Origin: Flavobacteriaceae bacterium UBA980
GTDB taxonomy: Bacteria; Bacteroidota; Bacteroidia; Flavobacteriales; Flavobacteriaceae
Direction of reading: 5' to 3'
Length of the DNA stretch: 64,000 nucleotides
Assembly: GCA_002292265.1 (NCBI GenBank)
Contig: DBBQ01000056.1
Coordinates: forward strand, 32,286 to 96,285
The stretch's first letter is position 1. The number at the start of each line of letters is the position of its first letter. This document shows positions 60,899 to 64,000 of this stretch, one piece after another. Under the pieces are notes generated by a model that was not told the DNA's origin, searched no databases, and saw only the letters and a list, made by a program, of their open reading frames with translations. The translations under genes and the position numbers were made by a program.

Positions 60899-61956
60899 AA
60901 TAAGTCGTACATGTTCACTTTTTCGTAAGTAAAGCGAACGTAATTGAGCGCAGCTCGCATAACCTCTCCCATGGATTGACTTTCTAAGAAAGCCTTATCC
61001 TTAGTGAACTTATAAATCTCCTTTCGAAGGCGCTCTAGATTGGCATCCGAGCTAATCACATCCTGCTCCATTATGGTCAATAATTTATTCAAACGATTGC
61101 CAGAACTAATAATCCTCCGAGCAACAATAGAGCGTTCCTCTATTTTGTATTGATTGATTGAATTGTGGGTAAGTCTCGATCTGACCAAATCCATAATTGG
61201 AATATTTTCTTTAAAAAATTGTGGGCGATACACAGAGAGTTTCCCCTCAAAAGATTGTTGGTCAAAATCAATAGGCCGAATTTTATAGACCACCTGGTCA
61301 AAATCATGCGTGGGAACTACCACATAATTGTACGCTCGCATATCACCTAACAAACGGATCATACTGCGTTCATTAAACTTCACATACTCTTTGGCAATTT
61401 GAGCTTTTTCCGAGTCTGTACAAGTAGGAAGAAACTCTTTGATAAAAGTATCCCCAGGAATTCCAGCAATGTGCTCCTCAATAAGGGTATTGTCATTGAC
61501 TAAAAAATTGAGGTTATAAGGCGAAAGCATGTGTTCGTATTCCAAACCATAAATCCGAGAAGCATCCGTTTGTTTGATGTAGTAGTAGGTAAAATTGTCG
61601 TTTAAAATGTTTCGAATTTTGATCCGAAAAGGTTTTGAATTCCCAAAGGTGCAGTAGTCTATGGCATCTACATTGAGGTACTGAATACCCGATTCATTTC
61701 CATCAGAATGCAAAAGGGTGTAAATTTTCTTTAAGTTGTAATCTATCTCTCGTCGCTCGGTATCTGTAAAATAAACACTGACCCAAAGCGTGTCCTGATC
61801 ATTTTTATCATAAACCACCACAGAACCCGAAAAACGCAATAAATCACTGTAGTAAATAGGCGTGTCAACCCAACGATCATAGGTCTTTAAAAAATTAGCC
61901 AGGTCTGAAACGATGGGATAAAATGGCTTTTTTTGAGATATTAATTTTTCTTCCAT
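60895..61956 (-). CDS. Unknown 353-residue protein with kinase-like catalytic landmarks
   Basis: 353 residues, no signal peptide. I do not recognise a named family. Several features can be read as a protein kinase/aminoglycoside-phosphotransferase fold: a beta-strand lysine in YYYIK (Lys128), a hinge-like IEEHIAGIPG (159-167), a catalytic-loop-like GDMRAYN (Asp205, Asn210, spacing Asp-x4-Asn) and IDFD (Asp230, Asp232) about 20 residues later. The first 120 residues have a separate mixed fold. It converges with the PRiA4_ORF3-like gene and has its own promoter overlapped by an inverted repeat. Kinase activity is an inference. Confidence 0.6.
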   Translation of the reverse strand: MEEKLISQKKPFYPIVSDLANFLKTYDRWVDTPIYYSDLLRFSGSVVVYDKNDQDTLWVSVYFTDTERREIDYNLKKIYTLLHSDGNESGIQYLNVDAIDYCTFGNSKPFRIKIRNILNDNFTYYYIKQTDASRIYGLEYEHMLSPYNLNFLVNDNTLIEEHIAGIPGDTFIKEFLPTCTDSEKAQIAKEYVKFNERSMIRLLGDMRAYNYVVVPTHDFDQVVYKIRPIDFDQQSFEGKLSVYRPQFFKENIPIMDLVRSRLTHNSINQYKIEERSIVARRIISSGNRLNKLLTIMEQDVISSDANLERLRKEIYKFTKDKAFLESQSMGEVMRAALNYVRFTYEKVNMYDLF

Positions 61957-61960
61957 AGCT

Positions 61961-61976
61961 ACATTTCTTCAAATGT
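61961..61976. repeat. Inverted repeat over the -7 element of the unknown gene
   Basis: ACATTT-CTTC-AAATGT, perfect 6-bp arms with a 4-base loop, covering seven of eight bases of the TACATTTG element (61977-61970). It could be an operator or a short 5' hairpin. Confidence 0.4.
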
Positions 61977-61997
61977 ACTTATCTTTTGCGTAACAAA
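61970..61997 (-). promoter_or_regulatory. Promoter (TTTG-N16-TACATTTG) for the unknown kinase-like gene
   Basis: Minus strand TTTG (61997-61994), 16 bases, TACATTTG (61977-61970), 13 bases before the ATG at 61956. Confidence 0.6.
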
Positions 61998-62022
61998 TAA
62001 ATGCCTGAATCGTTATACTACT

Positions 62023-62919
62023 ATGTCAAATACCCTTCTCCAATTAGACCAGTTGAGTAAATCCTTTGGAAATCTAAAGGCAGTAGATCAACTTTCAATC
62101 ACTTTAGAAAAAGGAAATGTCTATGGCCTTTTAGGACCAAACGGGAGTGGGAAATCCACTACTTTAGGAATGATTTTAAATGTGATAAACCCCACTAGCG
62201 GAAGCTTTTCTTGGTGTCAAGGAGACTTAACTACCCACGGTGCCTTGAAAAAAATTGGTGCTATCATCGAGCGACCCAATTTTTATCCCTATATGTCTGC
62301 CCTTCAAAATTTAAGACTGATTTGTAAAATTAAACAGTGTTCTTATGAAACCATTCAAGAAAAGTTGATTCTTGTAGGCCTTTGGGAGCGAAGACACAGT
62401 AAATTTCGAACGTTTTCTTTAGGGATGAAGCAGCGGCTAGCCATTGCGGCTGCATTAGTAAACAATCCCGATTTACTCATTTTAGATGAACCTACCAATG
62501 GTTTAGATCCCGAAGGAATTCATCAAATTCGTAAGTTAATCAGAACCATTGCGGAGTTGGGAACCACCATTCTTTTGGCTTCCCACCTCTTGGACGAAGT
62601 GGAAAAGGTGTGCAACCATGTGATCGTCCTGAAAGAGGGAGTGAAGTTTTACGAAGGACCGGTCGATGAAATTTCTCAAAGCTTTGGCTTTTTTGAATTG
62701 AAGACAAAAGACCAGAAAGCCCTGTCTCAATTTGCAAAAACCTTACCTGAGGTCAAAGAAGTAAAACTGGAAAACAATCACTTGAAAGTACTCCTCAAAG
62801 CGGAACTCTCCGAAGATGTACTTTCAAAAAAATTGGCCGAAGCCCAAATCTACACCACTCATTTTGTAAAAAAACGCCCTTCCTTGGAAGATCAATTTTT
62901 AACCTTAATCCAATCTTAA
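62023..62919 (+). CDS. ABC transporter ATP-binding protein
   Basis: 298 residues. Walker A GPNGSGKST at about 37-45, signature FSLGMKQRLAIA, Walker B LLILDEPTNGLDPEG, and the switch His in LLASHLLDEVEKV. It has the C-terminal extension typical of export ABC-2-type ATPases (bacitracin/antibiotic or Gld-type). A near-consensus TATCTTTTG lies upstream. The permease follows 3 bases later, so the two form one transporter of unknown substrate. Confidence 0.92.
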   Translation: MSNTLLQLDQLSKSFGNLKAVDQLSITLEKGNVYGLLGPNGSGKSTTLGMILNVINPTSGSFSWCQGDLTTHGALKKIGAIIERPNFYPYMSALQNLRLICKIKQCSYETIQEKLILVGLWERRHSKFRTFSLGMKQRLAIAAALVNNPDLLILDEPTNGLDPEGIHQIRKLIRTIAELGTTILLASHLLDEVEKVCNHVIVLKEGVKFYEGPVDEISQSFGFFELKTKDQKALSQFAKTLPEVKEVKLENNHLKVLLKAELSEDVLSKKLAEAQIYTTHFVKKRPSLEDQFLTLIQS

Positions 62920-62922
62920 TCC

Positions 62923-63762
62923 ATGCGTCTGCTCTCTATCGAACTCTATAAACTCTGGCACAACAGGATTTCAAAAATCCTCATTTTTGGCTATTTTATC
63001 CTAATTTTTAGTATCGCTATACTGAGCACCATCAAAGTTGAAATTGGTCCCATCAATTTTCATCTTGCAGACCAGGGGATTTTTAACTTTCCCTACATCT
63101 GGCATTTTAACACCTTTATGATCGGATTGTTAAAGATCTTTTTTGCCATCATCATTGTGGCCATGATCGGAAACGAATATTCCTATAAAACCCTAAAACA
63201 GAACTTGATTGACGGGCTGAGCAAGGGAGAGTTTTTACGTTCTAAGGTGTATGCCATCCTCGCTTTTGTAGGGATTTCTACCTTATTGGTTTTTATTATT
63301 TCGTTGATTCTCGGAGGAATTTATTCGGACTATAACGAACTTCAAATTGTATTTTCAGAACTTGAATATCTCTTTGCCTATGCCGTAAAACTCTTTGGAT
63401 TTTTTAGCTTTTGTTTGTTTTTAGGGCTACTCATCAAGCGGTCGGCTTTTGCCCTAGGGTTTCTTGCCCTGTGGCAAGTCATCGAAGGAATCTTTTATGG
63501 ATTGATGAAATGGAAATTATCCGACTTGATCCCATTCCTTTCCGCGGAACAGGTTTTTCAGTTTTTCCCTTTAAATGCATTGGGAAATTTGATCAAAGAA
63601 CCGTTTTCACGACTTTCCGCAGTTCAAAATATCGTCGATCAAATTGGTGAAGGCTTTTCTAAAGATTACGGAATTTCGATACTCAACATAGGCATCGTTT
63701 TAGTTTGGTCTGCTCTTTTCCTCTGGTGGTCATACCTCCTTCTCAAAAAACGAGATTTATAA
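62923..63762 (+). CDS. ABC transporter permease
   Basis: 279 residues with about six transmembrane segments, typical of ABC-2-type permeases (YSYKTLKQNLIDGLSKGEFLRSKV is the conserved cytoplasmic stretch after the second helix). It pairs with the ATPase upstream. Substrate not predictable; export of a lipid, peptide or surface component is likely. Confidence 0.87.
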   Translation: MRLLSIELYKLWHNRISKILIFGYFILIFSIAILSTIKVEIGPINFHLADQGIFNFPYIWHFNTFMIGLLKIFFAIIIVAMIGNEYSYKTLKQNLIDGLSKGEFLRSKVYAILAFVGISTLLVFIISLILGGIYSDYNELQIVFSELEYLFAYAVKLFGFFSFCLFLGLLIKRSAFALGFLALWQVIEGIFYGLMKWKLSDLIPFLSAEQVFQFFPLNALGNLIKEPFSRLSAVQNIVDQIGEGFSKDYGISILNIGIVLVWSALFLWWSYLLLKKRDL

Positions 63763-63830
63763 AAGAACTTTACTCTGGTTTCGCTCTACAGACCTTACTA
63801 TTTTGTAAATTTAGAGCTTGATAAAACGCT

Positions 63831-64000
63831 ATGGAGTTTCAGCTTGTTTCGGACTTTCAACCGACTGGGGATCAACCTCAGGCGATTAAAGAAATCGTAA
63901 ACCAATTTCAAAACCGAGATCCCTTTGTTACCCTACAAGGTGTGACAGGTTCCGGGAAGACTTTTACTATGGCGAATGCGGTAAAAGAATTGCAACGTCC
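63831..64000 (+). CDS. uvrB: Excinuclease ABC subunit B (partial)
   Basis: Partial: ATG at 63831 and 56 full codons to the window end. FQLVSDFQPTGDQPQAIKEI followed by the Walker A GVTGSGKTFTMA is diagnostic for UvrB, which with UvrA and UvrC makes the repair incisions. Only the first 8 percent is present. Confidence 0.95.
   Translation, partial: MEFQLVSDFQPTGDQPQAIKEIVNQFQNRDPFVTLQGVTGSGKTFTMANAVKELQR

Overview
The window is a gene-dense, AT-rich stretch of chromosome from a member of the Bacteroidetes, almost certainly a (probably marine) Flavobacteriaceae species. The evidence is the gldI-like gliding-motility lipoprotein, DUF5683, DUF5606, DUF3810 and WbqC genes, the parAB-DUF5683-dapB-lepB-wbqC gene order, an OstA-like protein, many lipoprotein signal peptides, and about fifteen promoters of the Bacteroidetes type (TTTG, spacer of 16-19, then TAnnTTTG). 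No CRISPR array, insertion sequence, prophage or integron is visible.

Left part (1-11.8 kb). A minus-strand set of sugar-oxidation genes (GMC oxidoreductase running off the left edge, its Tat-like small subunit, a Gfo/Idh/MocA oxidoreductase, a DUF1080 lipoprotein) is followed, after an OmpA/TSP3 porin and an S10 peptidase, by a xylose-isomerase-like TIM barrel, galE and a second Gfo/Idh/MocA enzyme. Together they look like a 3-keto-glycoside route for breaking down glycosides. A PNPOx-family protein and a DUF3089 lipoprotein end this block.

11.9-23.2 kb. Stress and envelope genes: Cu/Zn superoxide dismutase lipoprotein, PlsC-like acyltransferase, a Nudix CoA-diphosphatase and a cyclophilin lipoprotein whose start codons overlap on opposite strands, OxyR with both redox cysteines, a PadR-PspC pair, two tRNA-Pro genes behind a perfect promoter, then a large unrecognised lipoprotein, a PQQ-dependent sugar dehydrogenase, its likely cytochrome c, and an FtsB/DivIC-like protein.

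23.2-36.9 kb. ParA, ParB, DUF5683, DapB, a very large signal peptidase I and WbqC form one operon. On the minus strand lie an endonuclease/phosphatase-fold protein, two rhomboid proteases, MutL, a small membrane protein, RibH and a TPR membrane protein. RecF, a lipoprotein and a DUF721 (DciA-like) protein face Ndk.

37-57 kb. A DHH phosphoesterase, GldI and a cyclophilin-FKBP fusion; DUF3810 metalloprotein; SpoU methyltransferase; RelA/SpoT, a Fur-family regulator and PurA; OstA-like protein, class III aminotransferase, TPR protein; two tandem DUF368 polyprenyl-phosphate transporters and AroE; a DUF349 protein; then MazG, DUF5606, peptide deformylase and RuvX on the minus strand.

57-64 kb. 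DapD, CCA-adding enzyme, haem A synthase, a PRiA4_ORF3-like protein, an unnamed 353-residue protein in which kinase-fold landmarks can be read, a two-gene ABC transporter and the start of uvrB.

Most of this is ordinary flavobacterial core genome. The points most worth a second look are the kinase-like unknown at 60895-61956, the sugar-oxidation loci at 1-10.2 kb and 18.7-22.8 kb, the DUF721 gene beside recF, the near-leaderless promoters, and convergent gene pairs that always abut or overlap.
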